Source of the DNA: Lachnospiraceae bacterium A4
Lineage (GTDB): Bacteria > Bacillota > Clostridia > Lachnospirales > Lachnospiraceae
DNA: 64,000 bases
NCBI GenBank assembly: GCA_000403215.2
Contig: KE159566.1
Location: 142,606-206,605, forward strand
Reading direction: 5' to 3'
Under the pieces are notes generated by a model. The model was given only the letters and a program-made list of their open reading frames with translations. It ran no database searches and had not been told where the DNA came from. Each line of letters opens with the position of its first letter. The stretch's first letter is position 1. Shown here one piece after another: positions 44,073-52,249 of this stretch. The translations under genes were made by a program, and so were the position numbers.

Positions 44073-44119
44073 ATAGATTCAAAAGGACATTTTTAAAGAA
44101 AGTGTCCTTTTGAATCTAT
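44073..44119. repeat. 17-bp perfect inverted repeat after the relaxase gene
   Basis: ATAGATTCAAAAGGACA (44073-44089) is fully complementary to TGTCCTTTTGAATCTAT (44103-44119) with a 13-base loop. It lies 36 bases after the relaxase stop codon. There is no T-run, so it may protect mRNA ends or mark a former element border rather than act as a classical terminator. Confidence 0.65.
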
Positions 44120-44154
44120 GAAATTTTGAAATTGCTGTTTCATATTGGGCAGAC

Positions 44155-45435
44155 TTAAAACATCTGATTTCGGTTGATTTTTACATCCATGATCTCTATC
44201 TGTTTTTCAACAGCCTCCACATTCTGCGCCAACTGCTCTATTGTGCCTGTGCGGTTTTCCGGCTTGATTTCCGGCTGTATCAGTTCCTTTGGGTATTCCT
44301 GCCTTGTGTGGATATCCATATAGGATTTCAGTCGGTAGTAATAACCTTCATTCCTGCTATCTTCAAACACAGGGGAAACCTCGCCCTTTGAGGTCTGCCA
44401 CCGCATAAGGCGGGGAAACCAGCACAGTCCGTCCATAATGATTTCCTTAAATGAATTGAGCAGCTCCCCAAGTGCGGTTAGCAAGCCACGAAAGCTGTTT
44501 CCTGCCTCGATATCCGCCCCACGCTCCACATGGTTCGCAAATTCCTCAATCAGCGGAGCAAAAGGAAGATATGACTGTATAAACTGTTTTATCTGCCTGA
44601 GCGCTTTTAGGAAGATATTGGAACTTTCAATCTCCCCGTCCAATTCGTCCAATTCCTTCTGCGAGGTGGACTTTTTATGGTTCAGGACGAGAATGTCAGC
44701 TTCTAATCCTATTTTATCCGTTGACAGTTTTTCAATCTTTTCTTCCTCTTTTGCAACCTTGTATTCCGCAACCGTCAGGTCATGGTTTTTACCTTTTTTC
44801 TTTTCCCTTACTTCCTGTTGGAAGATGGCTTTCATATAGTGGCTGGCGTCTGCCCGCATTTTATCCTGCAAAATTTCCGACAGGACTTGGGGCGTGAATA
44901 CGGATCGCTTTGACACTTTTGTTGACAAGCCGCGCTTAAAACCTCTCCCCACCGGAACACCTACAACGTGCATATGCGGGCTTGCCTCATCAAAGTGAAC
45001 CACAGCATTTGCAATCTTAAAATCCGGCAGGTACTCCTGCAGTTTCAAAAGGAGCTGCTTATAGACCTGTTTCATAAAAATTTTATCACCGCTGTTCTGC
45101 TCCCAAAATTTTTTATCACCGCATTGTATGATGACTTCCACCGCCATGTCCCGTTCCGTTTCAGATACATGTTCAAAATAATCACCAATCCGTCTTTCCG
45201 GTCTTGTCTGCTTTGCATTGTATTCATGCAGGGCGGCGTCAAATTCTTTGCGGTATACATTTTTCACGTCCTGCATGAGATTGGCTGTCCCATAAAGAAG
45301 TGTGATGTTATCCTTGCTGTAATCCTGCGAGCGGTATTTCCTCAGATTGTGTTTTGCTACTCCTGCGAGTTTTGTCTTGCTGTTAATGGCGCTTTTCTTG
45401 TTGCTGATGTGGTTGCTGAAAGAAATCTCTCCCAT
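44155..45435 (-). CDS. mobV: MobV-family relaxase (Mob/Pre)
   Basis: A 426-residue relaxase. The catalytic/metal region is VVHFDEASPHMHVVGV (about 146-160), with His147, Glu150, His154 and His156, matching the HxDE...PHxH pattern of MobV/Pre proteins. A long coiled coil (about 230-290) and a C-terminal domain follow. ATG 45435 is chosen because GGGAGGAAAAC directly precedes it; 14 further in-frame upstream codons lack a ribosome binding site. It should nick at oriT, and a matching hairpin structure lies 65-133 bases upstream. The gene is part of a small mobilizable element with excisionase, repressor and integrase. Confidence 0.9.
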   Translation of the reverse strand: MGEISFSNHISNKKSAINSKTKLAGVAKHNLRKYRSQDYSKDNITLLYGTANLMQDVKNVYRKEFDAALHEYNAKQTRPERRIGDYFEHVSETERDMAVEVIIQCGDKKFWEQNSGDKIFMKQVYKQLLLKLQEYLPDFKIANAVVHFDEASPHMHVVGVPVGRGFKRGLSTKVSKRSVFTPQVLSEILQDKMRADASHYMKAIFQQEVREKKKGKNHDLTVAEYKVAKEEEKIEKLSTDKIGLEADILVLNHKKSTSQKELDELDGEIESSNIFLKALRQIKQFIQSYLPFAPLIEEFANHVERGADIEAGNSFRGLLTALGELLNSFKEIIMDGLCWFPRLMRWQTSKGEVSPVFEDSRNEGYYYRLKSYMDIHTRQEYPKELIQPEIKPENRTGTIEQLAQNVEAVEKQIEIMDVKINRNQMF

Positions 45436-45499
45436 GTTTTCCTCCCTGATTTCATATTGGAGCAGTGCGGTTATCATCTTGGCTCCGCCATAGATGATA

Positions 45500-45568
45500 A
45501 CCCTCTAGCAGTATTGTCAAAGCCAGCGGAACGCTGGCTTGCCAATACTGCGGGGGCTCTCCGAGGGT
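45500..45568. other. Candidate oriT of the mobilizable element
   Basis: Nested hairpins: outer ACCCTC (45500-45505) with GAGGGT (45563-45568), then GCAGTATTG (45508-45516) with CAATACTGC (45543-45551), and inside AAGCCAGC with GCTGGCTT around GGAAC. It lies upstream of the relaxase start, the usual place for the oriT of MobV elements. The nick site is not identified. Confidence 0.5.
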
Positions 45569-45744
45569 ATCCAGTGAAATGTGCTTTCAGCATATTGGAA
45601 ACAGTTTTCCGGCTGTTCAATGCTTATTTTATTGGCAATCCTTTTATTGCTGCCCTTCTTTGTTATCCTCATCTGTCCCAAATACACTGGTTATGCTGAA
45701 TTGCATTTCCGCTGTTTCCGGCGGTCAACTGATTTTCTTCAAAA

Positions 45745-45883
45745 TGATTGCACTTTTTAAGTTCATTTTTTGTGGAACATATATCACAGTTTTTTCAGTG
45801 AACTTACTTTTTAAGTTCATTCTTCAAAAGTGACTGCATTTTTTGAGTTCATTTTCCAAAAATGATTGTATTTTTTAAGTTCA
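45745..45883 (+). repeat. Four iteron-like direct repeats (core TTTTTRAGTTCA)
   Basis: The core TTTTTAAGTTCA or TTTTTTGAGTTCA occurs at about 45753, 45807, 45838 and 45870. The last three are spaced by about 32 bases, with flanking TGAYTGYA. They sit just past the 3' end of the excisionase gene and upstream of the relaxase. They are a possible binding array for the excisionase, integrase arm domain or a replication/relaxation protein; inference only. Confidence 0.6.
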
Positions 45884-45904
45884 CCGCAACTGTTCGCCTG
45901 ACCC

Positions 45905-46135
45905 TTATACCGCCGTCTTTCTTGTGACGGTTTTGACATTCCCCCTGTCCCTCAAATCCCTCCCCTCATTGACAGTCATAAACAGTTCCAAAATATCCTT
46001 TTTGATAAGTACCTTTCTCCCCACTTTCAGTACAGGGAGTTTATCCCATTCCACCAGCTTTCTCAGTGTGTTCCGACCGATGCCCGTGTAGTCTGCCGCC
46101 TCCTCAATGGAGAGGACAATCTTCATTTCCGTCAT
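45905..46135 (-). CDS. xis: Excisionase-like DNA-binding protein
   Basis: A 76-residue protein with the winged-helix motif of the excisionase family: LSIEEAADYTGIGRNTLRKLVEWDKLPVLKVGRKVLIKKDIL. ATG 46135 has GGAGGAG eight bases upstream. It would direct integrase to excise the element. The promoter is on the minus strand: TTGACA (plus 46207-46212) and TATAGT (46184-46189) with a 17-base spacer, divergent from the XRE repressor gene. Two operator-like palindromes flank the control region. Confidence 0.85.
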   Translation of the reverse strand: MTEMKIVLSIEEAADYTGIGRNTLRKLVEWDKLPVLKVGRKVLIKKDILELFMTVNEGRDLRDRGNVKTVTRKTAV

Positions 46136-46154
46136 TCATTCTCCTCCTCTTGAA

Positions 46155-46279
46155 TTGCATTATGCAATTTTTATAGTATGCTTACTATACATCATTTATA
46201 TTTCCTTGTCAAGCGTTATGTGGTTTCAAAAATTATTTTTAGCTTGCATATTGCAATATCGCTTTTGATATGGTATACT
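46155..46279. promoter_or_regulatory. Divergent xis/repressor control region
   Basis: Two 13-bp near-palindromes (TTGCATTATGCAA at 46155-46167 and TTGCATATTGCAA at 46244-46256) are probable repressor operators. The xis promoter (minus) is TTGACA-17-TATAGT, covering 46184-46212. The repressor promoter (plus) is TTGCAA (46251-46256)-17-TATACT (46274-46279), whose -35 box overlaps the second operator. TAGTATGCTTACTA at 46173-46186 is a further palindrome over the xis -10 region. Confidence 0.7.
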
Positions 46280-46310
46280 CTGACCATACCGATAAAGGAG
46301 GAAACCCAAC

Positions 46311-46931
46311 GTGAAAGACAAAGAGCTGCGCCGGATAATCGGCGGCAGGGCAAAACAGCGGAGACTGGAATTAGGCGTCAACCAGCCTTATGTTGCTGAA
46401 AAAATGGGCGTCACCGCATCCACCATTCAGAGGTATGAGGCGGGAACGATTGACAACACCAAGAAACTTGTCCTTGACGGTTTGGCAGACGCACTCCATG
46501 TTTCCGTAGAATGGCTGAAAGGCGAAACGGAGGAATATGAATCTGACATTACGGATAAAAAGGAAATGTTAATACGTGATACCATGTCCTCCATTCTTTC
46601 AAAGCTGCCCTATGATATGGAAACTTCCGAATCAGACTTTTCAAAAGACCTGTTGCTGCTGATGCTGAAGGAATATGAATTGTTTGTGGATTCGTTCCGC
46701 CTTGCGTGCAGGAAATTTAAAGGAAATGAGGAAAGCGCAAGACTTGCGGAGACAATGGGATTTGAATCGAACAGGGAATATAATGAAATCATGTTCCTGC
46801 GGGAGATTACCCACACCGTAAATGCCCTTAATGATATGGGCGACATAGTGAGGCTCTACTCCAAAAACCCTGATGCCGCCGCTGCAAGGCTTTCCGTTCT
46901 TTTATCAGGGGAGAATTCCGATTCGGTATAG
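46311..46931 (+). CDS. XRE-family repressor
   Basis: A 206-residue regulator. The N-terminal helix-turn-helix (about 8-62) reads AKQRRLELGVNQPYVAEKMGVTASTIQRYEAG, typical of phage/ICE repressors, followed by an acidic helical C-terminal part of about 130 residues with no peptidase motif, so it is not obviously a LexA-like self-cleaving repressor. It starts at GTG 46311 behind AAAGGAGG. Transcribed divergently from xis, it probably keeps excision genes off through the two palindromes upstream. It precedes the integrase by 118 bases on the same strand. Confidence 0.88.
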   Translation: MKDKELRRIIGGRAKQRRLELGVNQPYVAEKMGVTASTIQRYEAGTIDNTKKLVLDGLADALHVSVEWLKGETEEYESDITDKKEMLIRDTMSSILSKLPYDMETSESDFSKDLLLLMLKEYELFVDSFRLACRKFKGNEESARLAETMGFESNREYNEIMFLREITHTVNALNDMGDIVRLYSKNPDAAAARLSVLLSGENSDSV

Positions 46932-47049
46932 CGGGACAGCAGATTTTATGCTATCCTTATTTACAGAAAGCATTCCACCAGTTCCGGCTGCCATATCTGT
47001 TCAATGGATTACATACGCAGAAATGCGTTCATTGAAAGGAGAAACGATT

Positions 47050-48348
47050 ATGGCAAAAGGATCAGTACGGAAGAAAGGTAAAAAATGGTACTACCGTTTC
47101 TATGTGGAGGACGCAAGCGGAAATCTGGTACAGAAAGAATTTACAGGTACGGAAAGCAAGAGTGAAACGGAAAAGCTGTTAAGGCAGGCAATGGAGGACT
47201 ACGAAAGCAAGAAATTCATTGCAAAGGCTGACAACATCACGCTTGGGGAGCTGCTCGACATTTGGGCGGAGGAAGAATTAAAGGTTGGCACTCTCAGCAA
47301 TGGTACGGTTGAGAATTACCTCGGCGCTATCCGCTGCATTAAGAAACATCCAATTGCTGACCGTAAACTGAAAACCGTAACAGCGGAACATTTGCAGACG
47401 TTCCTCGATTTACTTACTTTCGGCGGCACTTATCCCGACGGAACAGTAAAGAGAGGCATGAGCAAAGATTATATCCACTCTTTCTCAGCGGTTTTGCAGC
47501 AGTCATTCCGTTTTGCGGTATTCCCAAAGCAACTGATTACGTTCAATCCAATGCAGTACATCAAACTGAAACGCAAAGCTGAAGAAGTGGACTTGTTTTC
47601 AGAGGAAGATATGGGGCATACGGGAACACAGCCTGTTTCCCATGAAGAATACGAAAAGCTGATTGCGTATTTGGAAAAGAAAAATCCCCCTGCGGTGCTG
47701 CCGATACAGATAGCTTATTATGCTGGTCTTAGGATTGGCGAAGTATGCGGGCTGACTTGGCAGGATGTCAACCTTGAGGAACAGTATCTTACAGTAAAGC
47801 GCAGTGTCCGTTATGACGGTGTAAAGCACAAAACGATTATCGGACCGACAAAACGCAAAAAAGTACGGACTGTTGATTTTGGGGATACTCTTACCGCTAT
47901 TCTGAAAAAGGCAAGGAAAGAACAGCTTAAAAATCAGATGCAGTACGGGGAACTGTACCACCACAACTACTACAAGGAAGTGCAGGATAAAAACAGGGTT
48001 TACTATGAGTATTACAGCTTGGAAAACACGCAGGATATTCCAGCGGATTACAACGAAATCTCATTTGTATGTTTAAGACCGGACGGCTGTCTTGAAACGC
48101 CGAGTACATTGAGTATCGTCTGCCGGACACTGGCAAAGAAACTGGACGGGTTTGAGGGCTTTCACTTCCACCAGCTTCGGCATACTTATACAAGCAATCT
48201 GCTGTCAAACGGTGCGGCGCCGAAAGATGTGCAGGAACTCTTGGGACACTCTGACGTGAGTACCACAATGAATGTGTATGCCCATGCCACAAGGGAGGCA
48301 AAGCGGACTTCCGCAAGGCTCTTGGATAAGGTGGCGGGCAACGATTAA
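47050..48348 (+). CDS. int: Tyrosine recombinase / integrase of the mobilizable element
   Basis: A 432-residue integrase. The N-terminal arm-binding domain begins MAKGSVRKKGKKWYYRF (AP2-like, Tn916 type), then a core-binding domain (about 65-170) and the catalytic domain. The active-site residues are all present: Arg228 (AGLRIGE), His374 and Arg377 (FHQLRHTY), His400 (LLGHSDV) and Tyr410 (TTMNVY). ATG 47050 is used because AAAGGAG lies nine bases upstream; the frame is open much further upstream into the repressor gene without a ribosome binding site. It should integrate and excise the element; the attachment core was not found by eye. Confidence 0.92.
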   Translation: MAKGSVRKKGKKWYYRFYVEDASGNLVQKEFTGTESKSETEKLLRQAMEDYESKKFIAKADNITLGELLDIWAEEELKVGTLSNGTVENYLGAIRCIKKHPIADRKLKTVTAEHLQTFLDLLTFGGTYPDGTVKRGMSKDYIHSFSAVLQQSFRFAVFPKQLITFNPMQYIKLKRKAEEVDLFSEEDMGHTGTQPVSHEEYEKLIAYLEKKNPPAVLPIQIAYYAGLRIGEVCGLTWQDVNLEEQYLTVKRSVRYDGVKHKTIIGPTKRKKVRTVDFGDTLTAILKKARKEQLKNQMQYGELYHHNYYKEVQDKNRVYYEYYSLENTQDIPADYNEISFVCLRPDGCLETPSTLSIVCRTLAKKLDGFEGFHFHQLRHTYTSNLLSNGAAPKDVQELLGHSDVSTTMNVYAHATREAKRTSARLLDKVAGND

Positions 48349-48365
48349 GTACATTTTACAAAAAC

Positions 48366-48406
48366 TTTCCCTTGTAAAATACCCATAAGGGCAAAAACAA
48401 GGGAAA
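48366..48406 (+). terminator. Inverted repeat after the integrase gene
   Basis: TTTCCCTTGT (48366-48375) and ACAAGGGAAA (48397-48406) are perfect complements, with an inner CCC/GGG pair. The position, 18 bases after the integrase stop, suggests a terminator or part of the element's right end. Confidence 0.6.
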
Positions 48407-48565
48407 ATACATAGCAATTCACTGTATGAGGCTTGGAAAGCCTTGAAAAATAAGGAAAGTTCTATAAATTCATCTGCAAATACCGATTTGTCGTTGCTTT
48501 ATTATATATCCGTTTTTCAAAAAATGAAAGCGATTTCTTATACTTTCTGTTCGTCAAAACGGAAT
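48407..48565. other. Presumed right boundary of the mobilizable element
   Basis: No gene is seen. A small hairpin AGGCTT/AAGCCT lies at about 48430-48444. The element's attachment site should lie near here, because the integrase is adjacent, but no matching direct repeat was found at the left. Confidence 0.35.
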
Positions 48566-48569
48566 TTAT

Positions 48570-48910
48570 TTATTGGGCAGATTTGTTTATCCACTCATCA
48601 AGAAATTTCATTTGTTCTTCAGTATGAAACCAATGCTCTCCATTTTTCATGATAGAAAGGGTTGAATTAGTTCTTTGTGCAAATTCAAATATCGTTCCAT
48701 AAGCGGTAAGATTATCTTTTTCACCATACAAAATATGCGTTGGGATTTTCCATGTAACAGGATTTTCTCTTACATAGCAAAGATAATCCCATGATTTGCC
48801 CAAATCATCATATCAGCAATGAGCCTTTCCATATCTACAACAGGCGAAATAAAATATGCTTTTTCAATTTGCTGGCTAGGGCTGTGGCGCAAATTAAAAG
48901 TTATATCCAT
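48570..48910 (-). pseudogene. Alpha/beta-hydrolase remnant with internal deletion
   Basis: On the minus strand, an N-terminal piece (from ATG 48910: ...SQQIEKAYFISPVVDMERLIADMM) and a C-terminal piece (from about 48803: SWDYLCYVRENPVTWKIPTHILYGEKDNLT...WFHTEEQMKFLDEWI) are in different frames. The order is right for an alpha/beta hydrolase, with the late Asp (GEKDNLT) and His (EHWFH) positions of the catalytic triad visible. A short stretch between them appears deleted. The nucleophile elbow lies upstream and is absent. Clearly decayed. Confidence 0.6.
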
Positions 48911-48945
48911 ATCCCCCAATCTCCATAGTCAAACTTACCGCTCAA

Positions 48946-48983
48946 TTCTTTTATCGTCAGCCATAGATAATTCCTCCAAATTT
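48946..48983. repeat. 38-bp direct repeat, copy 2
   Basis: 37 of 38 bases are identical to 36100-36137 in the same orientation. On the minus strand it encodes a ribosome binding site and MADDKR, then stops after three more codons, so it is the start of a lost DUF3267-like gene just after a permease pseudogene. Confidence 0.85.
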
Positions 48984-48990
48984 TATACGC

Positions 48991-50320
48991 TTATTCCATT
49001 GCCCTGATTTGCTCAACAAGAGATTGCTTTTTCAGATTTCCAGTTGTGTAAGAAATCAAGGTAAACTGCACAATCAGCAGGATTGCTAAATATATCAGTA
49101 CGATCAGCCACGGAAATGAATAATAAAATTATGGATTCATCATTTTCACAACTACCTGTACGGATAGGAAGTCCAATCCAGTTCCCAAAACCACTGTTAC
49201 AAGCGTAGCAAAAACTGAATAAATCAATCCCTCATAACACAGCATTTTGAATAGTTCCTAAGTTGCTTTTTACTCAAACCAATTTCCTGTAACATTCCAA
49301 TTTCCTGCCTGCGGGACAGAAAGTTTGTGATTGTCGTATTGACAAGGTTGATGAAAGAAAAGCACACAACAATAACAGCCACGATCAACAATACCCCGAA
49401 AGAAAGTTGTTGAAGTCCGCTATAATAAGTGATACTTTCTTTTATGGTTTCCATAACCAAATCACTGTTTCCGTCTATCAGTTGATTTAATGCTGCTTCA
49501 TTTACAATGCCCATGACTGTATAGGTCTTTGTGCGAATTTACCCGGATTCGGTTTTATAGTCCACTTCGACCGTCACACATAAAGCAGTCAGCCAGTACC
49601 AACCGGCAGGAACCAGAAAATACCCAATCACATTTCCAATAACCAGACCAATCGGGATAGCAATGGCAGCAAGTAATTTTCTCTCGCGATAAACCATCTT
49701 TTTGATCTGTCGCTTTGTTGTTCCGATTGTGCGAAGCTGTCCATAGTTACGAATACTGCCTGCTACTGAAATATAAAAAATCGAACAGATCACAATGCCG
49801 GAACCAATGAAAGTTATAAAACCGATCAAGAAGTAGAACAGCATATCACTTCCACGATTTTCATCCTTTAAGTTGAAATAAGTGGAACGACCAATCACAT
49901 TATCATCAGTAATTTCTAACTGCTGTGCCAGAGTATTTGCATAGCTGGCGGCTTCTTCCTCGCTCATATTTTGAGCGCCTTTCAGTCCAATGTAATAATC
50001 AATCATGCCCTCGCCGCCATACTGCTGTCTTACTAATTCTTTCGATATAATGGCTGTATAGCGTCCAATATCGCCGGTTTTCACATTTAAGATTCCCGTC
50101 AATTTGAAATCATGGGCAGTGCCGTCAGAAAAGGGGATTTGAATTGTCTGTCCCAATTCATTTGAATAGCCCAAACTATCCAAAAAGGATTCCTGTACTA
50201 CAATTTCATCCTCCGAAGCTGGTAAATCTCCCGAATAGGGCATACTTTAGGATGTCAGCATATCTGCATTTGCATAAGTAAAATTCACGGTTGAATGGTT
50301 TACCCTTATTCCACAATTTG
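48991..50320 (-). pseudogene. FtsX-type ABC permease, degraded
   Basis: Pieces of one MacB/FtsX-like permease lie collinearly. The N-terminal region with STVNFTYANADMLTS is followed by an in-frame TAA (about 50247-50249). An extracellular domain with EDEIVVQESFLDSLGY and a transmembrane part span 50243-49539. The next piece, in another frame, is 49514-49224 (VNLVNTTITNFLSRRQEIGMLQEIGLSKKQL-type segment). A further frame ends ...SLVEQIRAME-stop at 48991. At least one stop codon and two frame changes are present. No ABC ATPase gene is adjacent. Confidence 0.75.
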
Positions 50321-50323
50321 TTC

Positions 50324-52102
50324 CTATTCCATCGCCCGCATTTGTTCAATCAGGGATTGCTTTTTCTGTCTGCGGATTGTCCAAACAGACAAGATCAGCT
50401 CCATTCCGAACAATACCAGAATGAACAGGCCCATTTCCAAAACAGGGAATTTGTAAGGCACTACCTTTCCGGCAAAAGCACCTATGCTCATTTTTCTGCA
50501 AGCAAAAATAGAAGCGGGAAACCCAACGATCAGCGTCGCCAATGTTGCAAAGAGCGCATAGCACAATCCCTCGCAGATGTTCATTTTACACAGCTGTTTT
50601 TGTATCAGGCCGATGGAGCGAAGAATACTGTTTTCCCGCTTTCGGGCTATCTGGTTAGAGAGTGTCGTATTGATAAGGTTGATAACGCCAAAGAGGAACA
50701 CCATCCATGAAAGTACCTCCATACTGCCAAACGCAAGAGTATTTGACATTTTTTCATATTCAATCGCTGTATTGATTTCATCTAAAGCAATGTTGTTGTA
50801 ACTGGCAACAATATTTTTCAGGCCAGATTTTACAGCTTCCGTTTTTTTCGGGTCGTTCACAATGCTCCATGAATAATCGAAAGCGGTAATTTCCGGGTGT
50901 AATTCATGGAACAATGCCCCGTTCACCACCGCAAAAAGTTCCTCTGGCTTATTATACTTCACCTTTGCATAGATGTCCATAGTTGTTTTGCTATTTTCAT
51001 GTCCGGCAAGGTACTGAACCGTCTTAGGGTCAACACCGGAATACAGCAAGTTGGTGATATAGGTATGGCGCAGCAAATGTGGCGTCACATGGAAATCCAA
51101 TGTATATTGAATCTTGGGGTTGTTTTTCTGTGTCATCCCCAGCGCCGGTGTGACAGTATACTTAATGCTCTGCCCATTTACATATTTATAATAGTTGCGC
51201 GCCTGGGTAGAGCGAACCACCACATACTGCCATACCCTTTGAAACTGCGATGCGGATAACGGTTCCCCGTTGCTGTCGGAAATCACATATTCTGATGCAG
51301 AGGTTTCTTTGACTTCCCGCAGGTAGTCCGCCAGACATTTGGGAATCGGTATGTCCCTTCGAGCTGCTTTCGTTTTCAATGTGGTGGAAATCACTGGCCT
51401 GTTATGTTCTGTGCGCCATGCCCGCCGCACAGAGATATATGGTGTGGGTGCATCCAGAAAAACACAATCCCATTGCAAGGCAAGTGCTTCTTCCCGGCGC
51501 AGGCCCGAATACAGACCGATCATAACAAAGAGTTGTGGCGGAAGTCCTTTCACTGTATCCAGCAGCACTTTTACCTGTTGATCTGTCAGTGCCTCTTTTT
51601 TCTGTATCGGCTTTCCGCCCTTTGATGAGATTCCCACGCAAGGGTTATGTTGAAGTAATTGGCTACGCTCTGCCGAATAGAAAATGCACTTAATGAGCAT
51701 ATTTACCGTATTATACAAACCCGCAGATTTTTTTGACAGTGGCACAAGTGCCAGCCGAATGTCATCTGCCGTTACTTCCTCCATATACATATCGCCCATA
51801 GGCTTGATGATGTAATTATTCATATTGGAAGTATAACCCTTCAATGTGGCAGCGGACACCTTGGCAGACTGCATCAGCAACCACTTCTCACAATACTCTG
51901 CAACTGTAGGATGTTCCCGATGAAAGATTATCTCCTCCACCTGACGTTTTGCCTCTGCCTGCTTTTCATACAATTCTTCGCAGGTGGTTGCGTATAAGCT
52001 CACCTTTTTCCCATCAGCATCCAGAATCCGTGTCCGGTAATACTGTACTCCCTTTCGCATGACTGTTCCGTATTGAGGTATTGTTGTTTTCTTTTTAGCC
52101 AT
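50324..52102 (-). CDS. In-frame chimera: tyrosine recombinase (1-398) fused to FtsX permease C-terminus (401-592)
   Basis: A single open frame of 592 codons. Residues 1-398 are a complete-looking tyrosine recombinase: arm-binding start MAKKKTTIPQYGTVMRKG, core-binding part, Arg202, His342, Arg345, His368 and Tyr378. From about 401 the sequence is the C-terminal half of an FtsX/MacB-like permease: ITAFDYSWSIVNDPKKTEAV, then transmembrane helices (about 462-482, 510-535, 553-575) and the family ending SLIEQMRAME. The junction is near 50905. No stop separates them. The fusion probably arose by recombination within a permease gene; whether it makes an active enzyme is unknown. The remaining N-terminal permease half is not in the window. 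Confidence 0.75.
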   Translation of the reverse strand: MAKKKTTIPQYGTVMRKGVQYYRTRILDADGKKVSLYATTCEELYEKQAEAKRQVEEIIFHREHPTVAEYCEKWLLMQSAKVSAATLKGYTSNMNNYIIKPMGDMYMEEVTADDIRLALVPLSKKSAGLYNTVNMLIKCIFYSAERSQLLQHNPCVGISSKGGKPIQKKEALTDQQVKVLLDTVKGLPPQLFVMIGLYSGLRREEALALQWDCVFLDAPTPYISVRRAWRTEHNRPVISTTLKTKAARRDIPIPKCLADYLREVKETSASEYVISDSNGEPLSASQFQRVWQYVVVRSTQARNYYKYVNGQSIKYTVTPALGMTQKNNPKIQYTLDFHVTPHLLRHTYITNLLYSGVDPKTVQYLAGHENSKTTMDIYAKVKYNKPEELFAVVNGALFHELHPEITAFDYSWSIVNDPKKTEAVKSGLKNIVASYNNIALDEINTAIEYEKMSNTLAFGSMEVLSWMVFLFGVINLINTTLSNQIARKRENSILRSIGLIQKQLCKMNICEGLCYALFATLATLIVGFPASIFACRKMSIGAFAGKVVPYKFPVLEMGLFILVLFGMELILSVWTIRRQKKQSLIEQMRAME

Positions 52103-52199
52103 CTTGGACCTTCCTTTCTTGAAATGTGCAGCCTATGTACTTACACTCTCTTTTTATCAGAAAGTCCCAATTTAATCAAAGATACGGCCAGCCTAAAAC

Positions 52200-52229
52200 A
52201 AAAAGCGAGACAGCCTTGCCTCGCTTTTT
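52200..52229 (-). terminator. Bidirectional terminator after the truncated recombinase
   Basis: AAAAAGCGAG (52200-52209) pairs perfectly with CTCGCTTTTT (52220-52229). It lies 21 bases after the stop codon of the recombinase at 52250 and 97 bases upstream of the chimeric gene. Confidence 0.85.
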
Positions 52230-52249
52230 GTCTGTTTTCAGTTTTAATC

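Noticed and set aside
44155..48348. Classification of the small element as a full conjugative element (Tn916-like)
   Set aside because: Only relaxase, excisionase, repressor and integrase are present. No type IV secretion genes are seen, so it is described as mobilizable only.
36100..48983. 38-bp direct repeat as attL/attR of the integrase-bearing element
   Set aside because: Both copies are the ribosome binding site and first codons of a gene, and fragments of an unrelated hydrolase lie between the integrase and the right copy, so an attachment-site role is not supported.
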